DNA of 64,000 bases from Hirundichthys speculiger (GCA_018398805.1 JAGFBZ010002547.1:62001-126000); one strand, 5' to 3'. Numbered from the stretch's first letter, positions 13,480 through 25,473 are shown. Numbers and translations are program-made. The notes: generated by a model from the letters alone, not told the origin.

Positions 13480-14160
13480 TGCTTTTTGCAGGTGATGTGA
13501 TCCTGTTAGCGTCATTGAGTGGGGACCTAATTTTCACATCTAGCGGCATGCAGCCAAGTCTCAAGCAAGGATCCTGAGTCAGGAGAAGGTGCACAGCCTT
13601 CTTTGGGTTCGGAATGAGTTGCCTTCTAAAGTCAGAAGACTTCAAGTATCTCAGGTCTTATTCACAAAAGAGACTAGAATGCAGCAGGAGATTGGCAGGT
13701 GGATTGTAGCAGCATCTGCATTGATGTGGATGCTTTAGCAGTCCATTGTGGTGAAGGGAGAGGAAAGATGAAAGTCAAAGCTCTTAATTTAACTGCTGAT
13801 GCAAAGACTGAGGTCATTTGTCAAAATAAGGGTGGTAGGGTTAACCCTTAGAGAGGAAGGATGAAGAGCTTAGTCATCAAGGAGGGGCTTGGAGTTAAGT
13901 CACTTATCTGTATCAAAATTAGGCAGATGAATCATTTTTGGCATCTGGTCAGGATGCCTATAGGTTGGATTTCAGGAGAGGTGTTTTGGACATAGGACTC
14001 AGAAGGAGGCCTTAGGGCATACCTAGGACTCTATTGAAAGATTACATCTCCCAGTTAGGTTAGGGGGCTTGAGAATGCCTCGGTGTTGTCCAAGTAGAGC
14101 TAGGGTCAAACCCAGTCTCAGATAAACTGCGGAATATGGGTGGATGGATACTGCTGACAA
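13480..14160 (+). pseudogene. Decayed 3' end of a Rex/RTE-like LINE reverse transcriptase
   Basis: Reading with several frame changes and stops, the plus strand gives FAALLFAGDVILLAS (13475-13520), a damaged form of the active-site block, then the pieces ETRMQQEIGRW and IVAASALMW, and later HLVRMPIGWISGEVFW (about 13940-13995). This order is that of the C-terminal part of a fish RTE/Rex3-type non-LTR reverse transcriptase. The 3' end runs into a GGATGGAT motif (14148-14155), the sort of simple tail these elements carry. The normal Asp-Asp pair is not preserved in the expected form. It is clearly non-functional. Confidence 0.65.
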
Positions 14161-14800
14161 GACACATTGTTGCTACCTTGGAATGGAAATGCATTTTGCT
14201 CAACCATTTTGGTGACCACTCAAAACACTCAATACCATAGACTATAACTCATTCTACAACAGTCTTAAATTTGTTATGGAACAAAAAAAAAAGGCAGAGC
14301 AGATGCCTGGTCATTAAGAATGAAAACTGGGATAATGTACATTAGTTGTGGAGATAAATTATGAATTTTTGGCCTCGGTTTAGGAAAAATGCACTACTCA
14401 AGTTTAGATTAAATTTTGATTAATTGCCATGACCTAATTACACGAGAAAGGGAAAAAAAAAATCAAGCATCATTAATTATATTACATCTGAAATGTATGG
14501 CTCCAACTTGTAATTCACATGGCTATTTGTTTTATCCAAAAGCCTGTGAGCTTACAGCCTGTCACCCATTGCTGCTGCAGTGACACTAATGACTTGCTTG
14601 CTTTATGCCACTGCTCAGAGGGAAGCTCTACCTTCCCTGTGTTAAAACTCTTTTAAAAAAAAATCTATTTAATAATTGTACTACAATAAGCTGACAAAGA
14701 CTTGTTTCTCCCACTTGTTAAAAAGCATGTGTGTTGATCTTGTTTGATCATGTCTTTCAATTCAGGTTACGTCAACTGGAAGATTGTGGTGCAAAGATGG
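14161..14800. other. Unassigned region
   Basis: AT-rich with A and T homopolymers; nothing recognised. Confidence 0.45.
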
Positions 14801-14802
14801 TC

Positions 14803-15220
14803 ATAGGTAAGCAAAAGTATGTGAACCTTTTGTAATTAATTTCAGCATAATTACTAATGATCCAAGACACCACAATAACAGACACAATAATAGGCAAACA
14901 CGATCTGCTTAGCCTGATAATGCACACACCTGCATGTACACATACACACACACACACAAAAGTATCAGGCTTTTATTAAACACACCCATTAAACATTCAC
15001 TGCACTGGAGAAGAATAGTAGCTAAACCACCTCTGGAAGCAATGACCTGAGCCAAGTGCTTTCAGCGGCTTTAGTTCAGACCTGGAACAAGATTCAGGAG
15101 GAATCTTTAATTATTCCTCTTTTCTAAACTGCTTCACCTCAGATACATTTGGAGAAGATCTGGTGTAAATGGCTATGCTGACTTCTTTCCACAGCATTTC
15201 AGTATGGTTAAGGTCTGGAC
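14803..15220 (-). pseudogene. Degenerate Tc1-like element: terminal repeat and transposase C-terminus
   Basis: The left part (agcaaaagtatgtgaacctt at 14812) matches the termini of a Tc1-type family, a related end also being present at 24355-24372. On the minus strand 15219-15103 reads PDLNHTEMLWKEVSIAIYT before a stop, matching the block around the catalytic Glu of Tc1 transposases (usually PDLNPxExLW). Further remnants extend to about 15010. The element breaks off exactly where the short repeat at 15221 begins, suggesting that repeat inserted into it or marks a rearrangement. It is non-functional. Confidence 0.65.
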
Positions 15221-15372
15221 CAGGGGTGGCCAACTCTGGTCCTCCAAAGCTGCAACCCTGCACGTCTTAGATGTTTCTCTGCTTTAGCGCACCTGATTCA
15301 AATAAATGGATCACGATCAGCTTGTCATCCAGGTCTACACATGCTGCAGCAGAAGCTAAAGTTGGTGGGACC
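15221..15372. repeat. Second copy of the CAGGGGTG... short repeat
   Basis: Starts CAGGGGTGGCCAACTCTGGT and shares the order of blocks (cacgtcttagatgtttctctgc, cacctgattcaaataaatgg without gaps longer than a few bases) with 289-440. It is more diverged and lies against a Tc1 transposase remnant. Confidence 0.55.
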
Positions 15373-15925
15373 TATTGAGTTTAGAAAGGATTAACACTTC
15401 CTCTTGACAAACTCAAAAACAAAAGTAGAAATAGTTTGAGTAACATTTTGAAAAACCATATCTGTCAAACCAATCAAATCCTAAGAATACTTAGACTTTT
15501 TGGTGCTTTAATCCACTTCCACACCTTTCACTGTACCTGTTAACATGCTCTTAAATGTGTTATTTGCCTTCTTTTCTTTGAGTCATGCTGAGCCTTATTC
15601 ACGTTTATCTCTGGCTCTTTCATATCTCCTGCTGTCGTCTCTCTCAATATTCTCCCCTTCTCACTCTTAATCCTCTCTTAGCTCTGCTGCACTCATCTTT
15701 TCCTCCCTGTATCAATGTCTTTATAGTTCTCCATTTCCCCCTTTTGACTTCTTCTCGTCGTCCCTCTTTCCTGTTAGAGATGGATCTATCAGGTGGCACC
15801 CAGTCTGCAGCAGTGTAATGATTTATACACTGTCGTTACCTCCAGGCTCTTAATCCACTCTGGCCAATCACAAACACTGGAGGCTAAGGAGGAGGCACAG
15901 AACACACTCTGACTCATACATACAT
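15373..15925. other. Unassigned region
   Basis: Pyrimidine-rich stretch at 15600-15780, no recognised feature. Confidence 0.4.
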
Positions 15926-15931
15926 AAAAAG

Positions 15932-18350
15932 TAAACTAACAGTGCATCATGAGATTTTACGCCAACAACTCAAAACCTACAATAACGCAGTTAAAAAGGC
16001 ACGAATCTCTCATTTCTCACAACTCATCACCAACCATAAAAACAACCCCCGGTTCCTCTTCTCCACCTTTAATATTTTAACAGGCACTAATTTTAATAAA
16101 GTTTTTAAGACACCAACAGATGATCTTTGTGAAAACTTTGCAGACCACTTCAGAACTAAAATCAAGGACATCAGATCCTGTCTGTCATCTCAGAAAGTTT
16201 TGTCTGTTAACGCACCTGGACTGTTGTCCTTGCCTGAGGAGACACTGGAGAGTTTTGCCCTGGTTGATGCAAGGACACTTGGTCGAGTTTTCTCCCAAGT
16301 AAACCCTACAACCTGCCTTTTAGATCCAATTCCCACATCACTCTTAAAATCGTTTTATGGATTCTTCGAGGAGCAGTTTTTAAACATCATGAATTGCTCT
16401 CTTCAGACGGGTGTCTTCCCTACCGCCTTAAAACGGCGGTGGTGAGGCCCCTTCTGAAGAAGAGCAGTTTAGACCCCAACGTACTTAATAATTACAGACC
16501 CGTATCCAACTTACCGTTTTTAAGTAAAATTTTAGAAAAACTGGTTTTTAACCAACTTAATGACTTTTTAAACAGAAATAGCATTTTAGAGAAACATCAG
16601 TCTGGTTTTAGGAGGAACCACAGTACCGAGACAGCACTTTTAAAGATTTTAAATGACATCAGGTGGAATTTAGATAATAAAATGCTCACGGTGTTGGTTC
16701 TACTAGATCTAAGTGCCGCTTTTGATACAGTGGACCATCACATTTTATTAAATAGACTCAGACACCTGGTTGGCCTCTCCGGTACTGTTCTTAACTGGTT
16801 TTGTTCCTATCTCACAGACCGATGCTTTTATGTAAGTCTGGATACATGCTCCTCAGAACCCCATGAAATTGAATGTGGGGTTCCCCAAGGCTCAATCTTA
16901 GGTCCACTTCTTTTTAATCTTTACATGCTTCCCCTTGGGGACGTCATCAGGAGACACGGCATCAGCTTCCACAGTTATGCAGATGATACACAGCTGTACA
17001 TCGCCGTGTCTCCTGATGACACAGGACCAATTGATGTCCTTTTTAACTGCATTGTAGACATCAAGTCATGGATGGCAGAGAATTTCCTACAGCTCAACCA
17101 GGACAAAACTGAGGTTTTAGTTATAGGTCCTGAAGGCCAGAGAGAGAAACTTTTACCAAAACTAAAGGATCTTAAACCGACCCAATCAGTAAAAAATTTG
17201 GGCGTGATTTTTGACTCTGAGCTAAATTTTATCCCACATATCAAAAATATAACAAAAATAGGTTTTTATCACCTTAAGAACATAGCCAGAGTCCGCCCGT
17301 TTCTCTCTCAGGCCAGTACGGAAGTGCTAATGCATGCTTTTATTTCATGTCGCCTGGATTATTGTAATGCCCTGCTCTCTGGTCTTCCCAAAAAGAGTAT
17401 TTTAAATCTCCAATTATTACAGAACTCAGCCGCTCGCGTGCTGACGAGGACCAGAGGGCGGGAACACATTACGCCAGTTTTAAAGTCGCTGCATTGGCTC
17501 CCCGTCCGCTTCAGGATCGATTTTAAGATTCTCTTACTGGTTTTTAAATGTCTTAATGGCCTTGCGCCCTCTTACTTATCTGACCTGCTTTTACCATATC
17601 AACCCTCGCGGACCCTGCGGTCCTCCGGCGCTGGCCTTTTAACCATACAAAGGCCCAGAACAAAAACCCACGGTGAGGCAGCATTTAGCCACTATGGCCC
17701 CCACCTGTGGAACAGCCTGCCGGAGGGCCTCAGGACTGCAGAGACTGTTGAGATTTTTAAAGGAAGACTAAAGACACAACTTTTTAATCAGGCTTTTAAT
17801 TAATATTTTAAACTCTTCTTACGTTTTTATCTGGTGCTATCCTGTTTTATGTTGCTCCTTTTAACTTGCTTTTTAAGATGGTGCTTTTATCTGCTTTTAT
17901 TGCTTTTATCCTGCTATTTTATGCTTTTAGTCATTATCTTTTAACTTCAGTGTTTCCTCAGAGGGGTCCTCCACACTGGGAGCTGTGTCAGGCAACTGGG
18001 GGTGCTGTCCTTGGGTCCCTCTGGTCTGGCTGGCTGGGGGTTCCTCCTTCTGATCTGGGGGTCCGCCTGTCGGTTGGAGTCGGGGGGCCCAGGTGCTGGT
18101 CACCCTGATAAGGCCTGCGGCTCCTTCCAGTGTGGACGGCCCCAAGGGCGGCGTTTCCTTGATCCTCAGTGCCATGCCATGTCGCCCTATTGGGTGTGAT
18201 TGTGTATGTGTATGTGTTTTAGTATGGAGGGTGGGAGGGAAGGGGTTTTTATTGTGATAATTTGTTTTTAATTCTGTAAAGCACTTTGTGTTGCATGTTT
18301 TTGCATGAAAAGCGCTATACAAATAAAGATTGATTGATTGATTGATTGAT
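15932..18350 (+). mobile_element. 5'-truncated L2-type LINE
   Basis: The element keeps the linker before the reverse transcriptase, the whole RT domain, a C-terminal domain and a 3' UTR ending in (GATT)n at 18329-18350, preceded by gcgctatacaaataaa. Flanking ataaaaag (15924-15931) and ataaaag (after 18348) may be the target duplication. The endonuclease half is missing, as is usual for 5'-truncated LINEs. Confidence 0.85.
15942..17803 (+). pseudogene. L2-type reverse transcriptase, one frameshift
   Basis: The frame 15942-16445 and the frame 16394-17803 (469 codons) join near 16436, where a run of four A residues appears one base short. RT blocks are in order: VVRPLLKKSSLD, YRPVSNLPFLSKILE, QSGFRRNHSTETALL, LDLSAAFDTVDHHIL, CGVPQGSILGPLLFNLYM, and SYADDTQLYIAV with the catalytic Asp pair at about 16975-16997. 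The C-terminus includes LDYCNALLSGLPKKS and LKSLHWLPVRFRIDFKIL, typical of fish L2/CR1-group elements. The enzyme would copy element RNA at a nicked target in the nucleus. Apart from the frameshift and the lost 5' half the frame is clean, so the copy looks fairly recent. Confidence 0.88.
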
Positions 18351-18374
18351 AAAAGCTTCACTGCATTTTTAAAG

Positions 18375-18600
18375 AATAAAAGTCAAAATCACAAGTTCAC
18401 ACACAGCACACTGCTTAGTATTATTGAGTAAAACTATCTTTCAGCTCCACAAGCCTCTAACAATATCTTGCTGGAATTTTTGGACCATTACTTCTGACAG
18501 AACTGTTGAAGATGAGTGTGTAAACCTCGCCCAGTGACAGCTGAGATGGGCTCTAGTGCTCTCACAATCCTGAACAAAAGTATTACAAACTGATGTTGAA
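18375..18600 (-). repeat. Probable Tc1 transposase fragment
   Basis: The stretch gctggaatttttggaccatt (18471-18490) is the sort of sequence seen in Tc1 transposase C-termini read from the other strand: the minus strand gives NGPKIPARY followed by LVEL-like residues. No ends are visible and the assignment is weak. Confidence 0.35.
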
Positions 18601-18777
18601 AACCACCTGTACACTTACTATGTCTTTACCAACACCAATTTCCTTAAATTCTATCTGAATTCTGTATGCTTTGTATTTTTTTTTTCCGTGTCTCTACCCA
18701 ATGTGTGTTCTAAGTTGTTTTTAAACACCTATCTGAGTACAGTTGCTGGCTTAAGTAATTACTGGAAGTTTTCAAAT

Positions 18778-18917
18778 GTAGATATGATTTGAATGAAAGG
18801 TTAAACTGAACGACTGAGATGACTGAGAATCTACAACATTTAATTGTCCAATATTTAGAGCATTTTTTTTTTTTAATATTTAAAGCATAAATATGTTCAA
18901 GCCAACTATAACTTGGT
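18778..18917. repeat. Left 140-bp direct repeat flanking copy B
   Basis: Begins gtagatatgatttgaatgaa and ends ccaactataacttggt; repeated in the same orientation at 20740-20878 with few differences. Neither is present beside copy A. Confidence 0.85.
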
Positions 18918-18925
18918 GAGTGGGA

Positions 18926-20739
18926 TATGCCTTCCAATAGATGAAGTAGTACCGGTATGATCTGTGTTTTTTTTTTTCTAAGAAAACAAAACATGAGGAA
19001 AAGTTAGATATGAACCCTCATCTTCCTCTAATCTTACCTCATTTTATGACCTGGTAAAGATCAGATGATTTATGTCCCAATATATAAAATGCTAAAATTG
19101 AAAAACACATGTTTAAACACCCATTGTAAATGACCTTTAATATAATTTACACCAGTGGTGCGCAAACTGTGGTGCGCATACCACCAGTGGTACGCAAGTG
19201 CTCTCTGGTGGTATGAGTGGAACGTCATGACTTCCCACATTTTCACTTAAAGAAAATCAGAAACATACAATGCATTATAAATATGTTTCAAACAAAATGT
19301 GTAGCTTGAGATAATTAAAATTGTGTCTTTTAAAAAAATAAATATGTTACATTTTCAGTTGCAGTGCAGATGTAACATCTTCTGAGTGTGTTTATTTTGC
19401 TCTGTATAAAAGTATGAGTATGTGAGAATTGTTGGACAGGTAATAAACAACCACAATAAGGAATAAACGTCTCTCCTGTGTAAAGCTAATTATGAAGGTA
19501 TACATGGCTATATTTTAAAATTGGTCATCATGGTGGTACTCAGAGAGCTGAAGAGTTTCTCAGGTGGTACGCAGTCTTAAAAGTTTATTAACCACTGACA
19601 TAAATCAAAAAGTGTACCCAAGTTACATGAAATGTACTAGCAGCAGACTAAGAAGAGGCACAAGGTTTGTTTTTCTTCATTGTCACGCCATCCTGTTATG
19701 TCTGGCTCAAGTTTGGTGCAGTTGACAGTTTCATGTATGTAAATGTCATGATTAGCGGTAGCTGCTATCGGCATCGGTCAATCTGCATGGAAGTGAGACG
19801 AAGCTAAGATAATATGTTGGTTGTCTTGTTAATGCAACAGGGTGTGTTTTCTACCTTTTATGTAAGACCTGCTAAAAACTGTATATCGGAGTAAAGGGAA
19901 ATGGTTAAAAAAACATGTTTCATGCTAATACAGCACTTCATTTGAGATTGTCTTTTGATTAAAATAGATAAGGGTAAATTTACATGATTGTTCATCTGAT
20001 GAAAGCAGTTAAAAATAATTTCATTTCAGTAAAAAGAAAGAGTAACTGTATTTTCTTCTCTTTAAAGCTCTTACAGTGTGTTCATACGTGCATTCTTTAG
20101 TGGATCACAGTTTGCAAATAAAGGAATACGAACCATCAGTTTGAGAGTTCTACCATCACTTAGTCAGGCCGCTACACCCATGGTATAGAAAGTACTGGGC
20201 TTTTGCTGTTTAAATTGAAAATTGGAATGAAAAGATGTGCATCAACTGCTCTAGAACCAGTGTATGGCTTGCCTCGTCTATAAGCCATTGGAATTGATAT
20301 GTTGATGTACAATGGAGGATTAGGCAAGCTGGGCAGTTGCTTAGTTCAGATATAAATTGGTTGTTTCCTTCTTTTTGTCTGATTCTCCTTAAATGAAAGA
20401 ATAATTATCTGTATCATGTTGTATTGTATCCGATGCTCAACACAAATGTGGCTTAAAGTCATTAAAGTCAGTTCGGATTTTTTGCTCCTTAATGGTGTGG
20501 CATACACCACGAGGTCCAACACAAAGTTCTTTATACGTTTTTTATATATGTCAGTGATTTGTAAAGGTTTACTTCAAATAAAAAGGATATGCATTGTTTT
20601 TTGTTTGTTGTTTTTTTATAAGTCTAAAAAGACTAGACCACATTTATAATTCTAAGCAGACTATATTTTATTCTCTCCAGTACAGTGCAATAGTGGATAC
20701 TGAGGACTCTCTGGGCCGGTATGCTTATGAGGGCCGCAG
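18926..20739. repeat. Copy B of the duplicated unit
   Basis: Aligns with copy A (9424-12112) from gggatatgcc / agatatacc through to ggccgcagg, but lacks the Harbinger-like insertion, so it records the empty target site at 20160-20162. It contains its own copy of the hAT-like MITE at 19153-19597. It is bracketed by direct repeats of ~140 bp. Confidence 0.85.
19153..19597. mobile_element. hAT-like MITE inside copy B
   Basis: Same family and same relative position as 9658-10103, with CAGTGGTG at the left end and the complement of CAGTGGTT at the right end. The insertion therefore pre-dates the duplication. Confidence 0.7.
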
Positions 20740-20878
20740 GTAGATATGATTTGAATGAAAGGTTAAACTGAACGACTGAGATGACTGAGAATCTACAACA
20801 TTTATTTGTCCAATACTTAGAGCAATTTTTTTTAAAATATTTAAAGCATAAATATGTTCAAGCCAACTATAACTTGGT
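20740..20878. repeat. Right 140-bp direct repeat flanking copy B
   Basis: Direct repeat of 18778-18917. It ends exactly at the TTAA (20879-20882) that begins the next element. Confidence 0.85.
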
Positions 20879-22058
20879 TTAACACTAGAACCACCAACAT
20901 TCCAAACTTTCTGGAACCGCAGAGGGCGGTCGTTTTGACCCCATTGCTGCAATAGTGTCAGTGATGCTAAGATGTCATTTCTAGAAGTTGTAAAGTGGCT
21001 AATTCCTAAATATTTCTGAAATAATAATGGACACTTGTTAAAATAAGTGTTTAAATGTAGCTTTTTTTCTACGTGGCTGAAGGCTGCGCACTCTCTCTCT
21101 CTCACAGCCACACAAATAAATACATCGAAACATTCATCAACAAACTGTAGGAGCTGTATTTTAACACAAATATGAAAACAACAGCAATCGAATGACAGAC
21201 TAATTACAATACAAAATATCAGATTTCAGATATTAATAACAGATATATTAATAATTTCAGAAAAACGGATTACCGCTGTGCGCTCCCCCTCATGGACACA
21301 TTACTCCATTCCCAGCCCTCCTCTTATCACCGGCGCGGCTCCGCCACCGTGCAGTCACAGATATCCTGTAGCACACATGGTCGTCAATGTTGCAACGCAC
21401 GTATGGAGTTGGACCGCCTCTCTCCACTGGGACATTTTTGGACTGGGCTCTCCCGGCCCGCAGTCCCAGCTTTATGGGTCTCCAGATGGTTCCGTCTTTG
21501 GCCATCTCATGTAGCTCACACACAGGTTGAGCTCTGAACAATGTAAATATTTATGATTAGATCAGTCAGAGTCATAGCCTCTCTAAAATGCCAAATGATT
21601 AGGATACTTCCAGGAGCCCCCACTGTGTCTGAGGACTGAATGTATGTGGCGGGTGACCCCTCACTTATAGAAGCCAGACCTTTTTCATAAATTCGGCTCC
21701 TCATCCTCAGTTGATGTCTCATCACCTGGTAAAAATGACGAGTCATCGGTCTCTCCCCCCACCGATTCCTCCTCACTCACATCTGCCATTATCTCTGCTC
21801 TTTCTGACTCTCTCACTCAAATCCTGGTACAACAGCCAGGCTGTAGTTTTTTGTTGGGTTCATATCTTAAATTTTGCTGTTTGTTTGTTTGAAAGATTTA
21901 GTGATGACAGTAGTTGTCAAAGTCCGATGACGGCACAAAGTTTGAGCGTTGCTAAGCAACAGGGAGTAGCGGAAGGGGCGTGGCGCAAAAAGTGACAGCT
22001 GTATACAATGTTTATATGAGGGGGTAAAAATGACCCCCTTGGGGGTTCTAGGTATAAA
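20879..22058 (-). mobile_element. piggyBac-like element, internally deleted
   Basis: The left end is TTAA followed by CACTAGAACCACC; the right end is GGGGGTTCTAGGTATAA, the inverted counterpart with a few changes. Inside each end lies ggtcgttttgacccc / ggggtaaaaatgacccc, an inverted pair found at piggyBac-type termini in vertebrates. The interior holds the 5' part of a transposase on the minus strand. The TTAA target and the transposase remnant agree. Confidence 0.75.
21290..21789 (-). pseudogene. N-terminal piece of a piggyBac transposase
   Basis: From a start codon at 21789-21787 the minus strand reads an acidic N-terminus (MADVSEEESVGGETDDSSFL, then PGDETSTEDEEPNL and a stop). Downstream, in another frame (21541-21290), comes ELHEMAKDGTIWRP, then GRAQSKNVPVERGGPTPYV with RCNIDD. 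The arrangement of an acidic head, then DGTxW, then a GRxxxxNV...GPTPY block is that of piggyBac-type transposases just before the catalytic domain. The three-Asp core and the C-terminal zinc-binding domain are absent, so this is a deletion derivative. The intervening sequence has stops and frame changes. Confidence 0.75.
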
Positions 22059-23370
22059 TGGTCATATTCATTTTTCTTTTTAATCATACACTCACCAAAA
22101 TTCACTGAATGATTAATACATCCATTCTAGAAAAATATCTCAAAGTATCTGGTTTTTATACTTAAATAGAACATAGTTGGTTTGACCTGCTTAAATGTCA
22201 GAACTCCAACAAGAACCTGAATCACAGAGAAAAACACATTATTTACCCCAAACCCTGTCAAATCCAGTCCATGGAGTGTTTGACGTTGCAAGAGATGGAT
22301 GAATGAATAAACCATGAAAATAGATCCTAACACTCTCACTAACACGCATGCATTTCCATCACTCATACACCACTTGAAGAATTTATCCACCCCAGTAAAT
22401 CAGTTATTTCAACAACACAAGCTCAGACTGAACAGCTACTGGAGCTTTTGATTGAGTTAGGCCTGCTTGACCACGCGCATACACACTCCTTGGTGCGGCA
22501 TCAAACACCGGTCCAGTTCATAACACCTGTGTTTCTGCACCTGCTGTTTACAGACAGGTGTGTTGAGTTGTGAAGAGTCACGAAGGCTAAACACAATGCT
22601 ATGCCCATCATTTCACACCATGTTGACTGTCTGTCAAAGCCAGAACGGCTTACGGAAACACTCAAATACTGCTGACAAACACTGCACAGACTTGTACACT
22701 AGTTTATTGAAATAATATTTGGATGCGATTTGACAGGTTTTAGCATTTAGATGGGCTTAGAGATTAGTTTTTAGCTTCTTCACAACAACTACACACTTGT
22801 GTCTCTTGTGTGATCCTAATATGTTCTGGTGATGTGTGAATCCCTGCAGATACGGGTGATTAACCTGGATCTGTGGACAAACACTGGAGTCATGAACCCC
22901 AGACTCTAAGCAACTGAATCCTAGTACTAGGTCTGCTATTCAATTACAGATCATTAGTTATTACTCGCAACTTGACATCTGTCCTGTACATTTACAACAT
23001 GAAATGACTGCCAGCTTTCCGCCGAAGCTGTTAGCAGTGTTAGCTGTGCCTTCAGAGCAGGCACGTTCTCCCCACTGATTCTGAAGTACGCTGAGTCATC
23101 TGCTGAATACGTGGAGCCAGAATCCCCACAATCCACAGGCTAACCTGGTTCAGTGAACACATTTCAGTGACTGAACAGGTACGGAGTCAGAACCACTGTT
23201 CTATAGGCTCCCTCTAGTTTTCTGTGATGGCACTTTTGTGACTTCTTTCTATGACAGTGCTGCCAAATAGGAAGTGAAGAAATATACTGTTCCTTTTAAA
23301 ATTATCATGTTTTGACCCATTTTTGTATTGTATTTGTATTGTATGTACTAAAATAACCTGAAAAATCACA
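22059..23370. other. Unassigned region
   Basis: No recognised gene, repeat or RNA. Short open frames on both strands have no family features. Confidence 0.45.
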
Positions 23371-23378
23371 CACTCGGA

Positions 23379-23553
23379 CTGGGGCGCCGAAAAGGGGGGG
23401 TAAAGGATACGGATTATAGGGGCCCATGATTGAGGGGGGCCCAGAGAGGCCCCTAATGATGATCAAAAATAGCATCAACAAATTTAGCCGCTGTGTTGGG
23501 GGGCCCGGTAAAGATTCTTTTCATGGGGCCCAAAATCCCTAGCGGCGCCCCTG
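23379..23553. mobile_element. 175-bp hAT-type MITE with a perfect 8-bp target duplication
   Basis: The element runs from CTGGGGCGCCG to CGGCGCCCCTG and is flanked on both sides by CACTCGGA (23371-23378 and 23554-23561). An exact 8-bp duplication and C(A/T)GGGGCGCCG termini fit the hAT superfamily. The interior is G-rich with gggggcccagag and gggggcccggta. It has no coding capacity. Confidence 0.88.
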
Positions 23554-23561
23554 CACTCGGA

Positions 23562-24115
23562 TAACATTCTATGCACATGGAACTGCAAAAACCTAAGGAA
23601 TAACAGAGGGTTGGCCATTCAAATTAAACAACTGCTTTATTCATTGTCATGCAAGTATGTTGCAGTGCCAATGCAGCTGTAAATAGTTCTATATTTGGTA
23701 TAAACTTCAAAGGTATTTATTTAAAGCTCGAGATAATGAACTCAAATTTCACTGGCAGGATTTCTGCATATTTTAAAATGGAGTGTAGACTCAAATCCCT
23801 CAAAGACACCAGATTTGAGATCACTAATCTGTTTACTCCAGGGTGGTGTGGCTCCCAGTTTAAATGTCAGCTAGGCTTTTTTGTTGTGCAGTTTGTATTT
23901 TCTCACTGATCTGCATTCAGTTTCTTTAACTTTGACTTTATGATGGGATAGATCAAGCAAGTAGATGATACCCAGACATTAGGTGTATGCCATCGCCTCA
24001 TTCCAGCACTGGGAACATTAATATGAAAGTATAACAGCAATCATTCTAAGGCTCACACCAGGAACATGTTTATAACCCAATTTACAACGAGTGTGTGAGC
24101 CCCAGTGAACATTCA
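23562..24115. other. Unassigned region
   Basis: Nothing recognised. The 86-codon open frame at 23649-23909 lacks any family feature. Confidence 0.4.
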
Positions 24116-24372
24116 CAGTGGTGAACAGAAAATGCAAGTGAACCCCTTGAGTTAATTTCTGAATGAACCTCTTCTGTCACACAGATCTTAACAGAACTGC
24201 TTCTCTGGTTTAGAGCTACTTTAATATAAGATCCTCAAACATTTTAGGTTTGCTATTCATAAAAGGCATCTGCTGGTACCAACCAGCAAAAGTACATTGT
24301 GTTTGCCTATTATTGTGACAGTAATGAAGATTGGATCACATTTCATGGTGTGGTTCGTATACTTTTAGCATC
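24116..24372. mobile_element. Tc1-like MITE or remnant
   Basis: The left edge (gaacagaaaatgcaagtgaa) and right edge (ggttcgtatacttttagc) form an imperfect inverted pair. The block gtgtttgcctattattgtg at 24299-24317 also occurs, inverted, in the Tc1 remnant near 14890, which puts both in one family. There is no coding sequence. Confidence 0.5.
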
Positions 24373-25470
24373 ACTGAGGATGTAGTACAGATAAAGAATG
24401 ACTGTTTTCTTCGCTTTTTATTTTTTCAAGGGAAGCAAAAAAAATGAAAATGGAGTAAAATATGCATGAACAAACAGTAATTGAGAGCATAAGGCAAGAA
24501 TCAAGCTAAAGCAGATGGTCAAAGTGACACTAAAATCTGTCTGTGTGTTAGTGCTGGTTATATCGTCTGACTGACAATCTATGTTTGGCAAACACGGTGG
24601 AAAAAGCTCACAGCAATGGTGGTGTGCCGGGCAACAAACACAGAGACATACATACACTCAAGTTATTAAAAAAAAAAAAACAAACTATTATTTAGGATGA
24701 TTTTACTTTTTTTTTTCTTAAAAAAAAAGGAAGTGTATTTGCTTGCAAAGACCAGTGGGCTGTAAACAGATAAGAACATTGACATCACAATGCAACTTTT
24801 TTTGAACTGACACTCAAAAGCCACATATTCTCAGAAGCAAGAGTTTGTGATGCTGTAACACAAATGAATCAATGCACTTTTGTGTGAGTTAAATTTATAG
24901 GTGCAGTGGTCACAAGTGGCTACAGGCTCAAGATGATGAACCCAGTAAAATGATATAAATATGAAATTATTTAATGATAAGACTGTGCCCTTGCTAGAGA
25001 ATAAGATTCTGTGCCATTTTTCCTTAACTTAAATCTCTGATCACTGTGACATTATTAAAATTAAGGGAAACAAAAAAAAAGGAAATATAGATCAACTTAT
25101 AACAAATAATAACTTTATTAAAACTGTTTTTTTAGTCTGTAAAGATTTAAAGTACATCAATCCCACCATAGTCATAGTGTAGCCAAGCGCTACAAAAGCA
25201 TCGTCATATTTCCTCGTCGTAATTTGCTGGTGACTTTCTTTGTCTCATTATCTCTCTCTCCGTCTTTCTTTTCATCCCTGTTAAATATTTTTCCATGGTG
25301 TCTCTTGAGGGTTCACTTCATATCTCCCGCTCTATGCTGTATGCGCACATGTCTGTGCAAAAAAAAAACTGACATAATAAAGCAAATACTCCATGCACGC
25401 ACTGTGATACGGTGCACATTTTAGGACATCATCAGCTGTCAGAGTCAGGTCTCAATCATCCGATGAAAAG
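24373..25470. other. Unassigned region
   Basis: AT-rich with A and T homopolymers (24668-24730, 25070). Nothing recognised. Confidence 0.45.
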
Positions 25471-25473
25471 TCA

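Noticed and set aside
17927..18361. 144-codon minus-strand frame and 65-80 codon plus-strand frames
   Set aside because: They lie in the 3' UTR of the L2 LINE.
18778..20878. The 140-bp direct repeats as LTRs of a retrotransposon
   Set aside because: No TG...CA ends, no target duplication, no primer site or polymerase between them.
18710..21111. Two related minus-strand frames (18710-18994 and 20725-21111)
   Set aside because: They are the same non-coding 140-bp direct repeat read in one frame, with different unrelated extensions.
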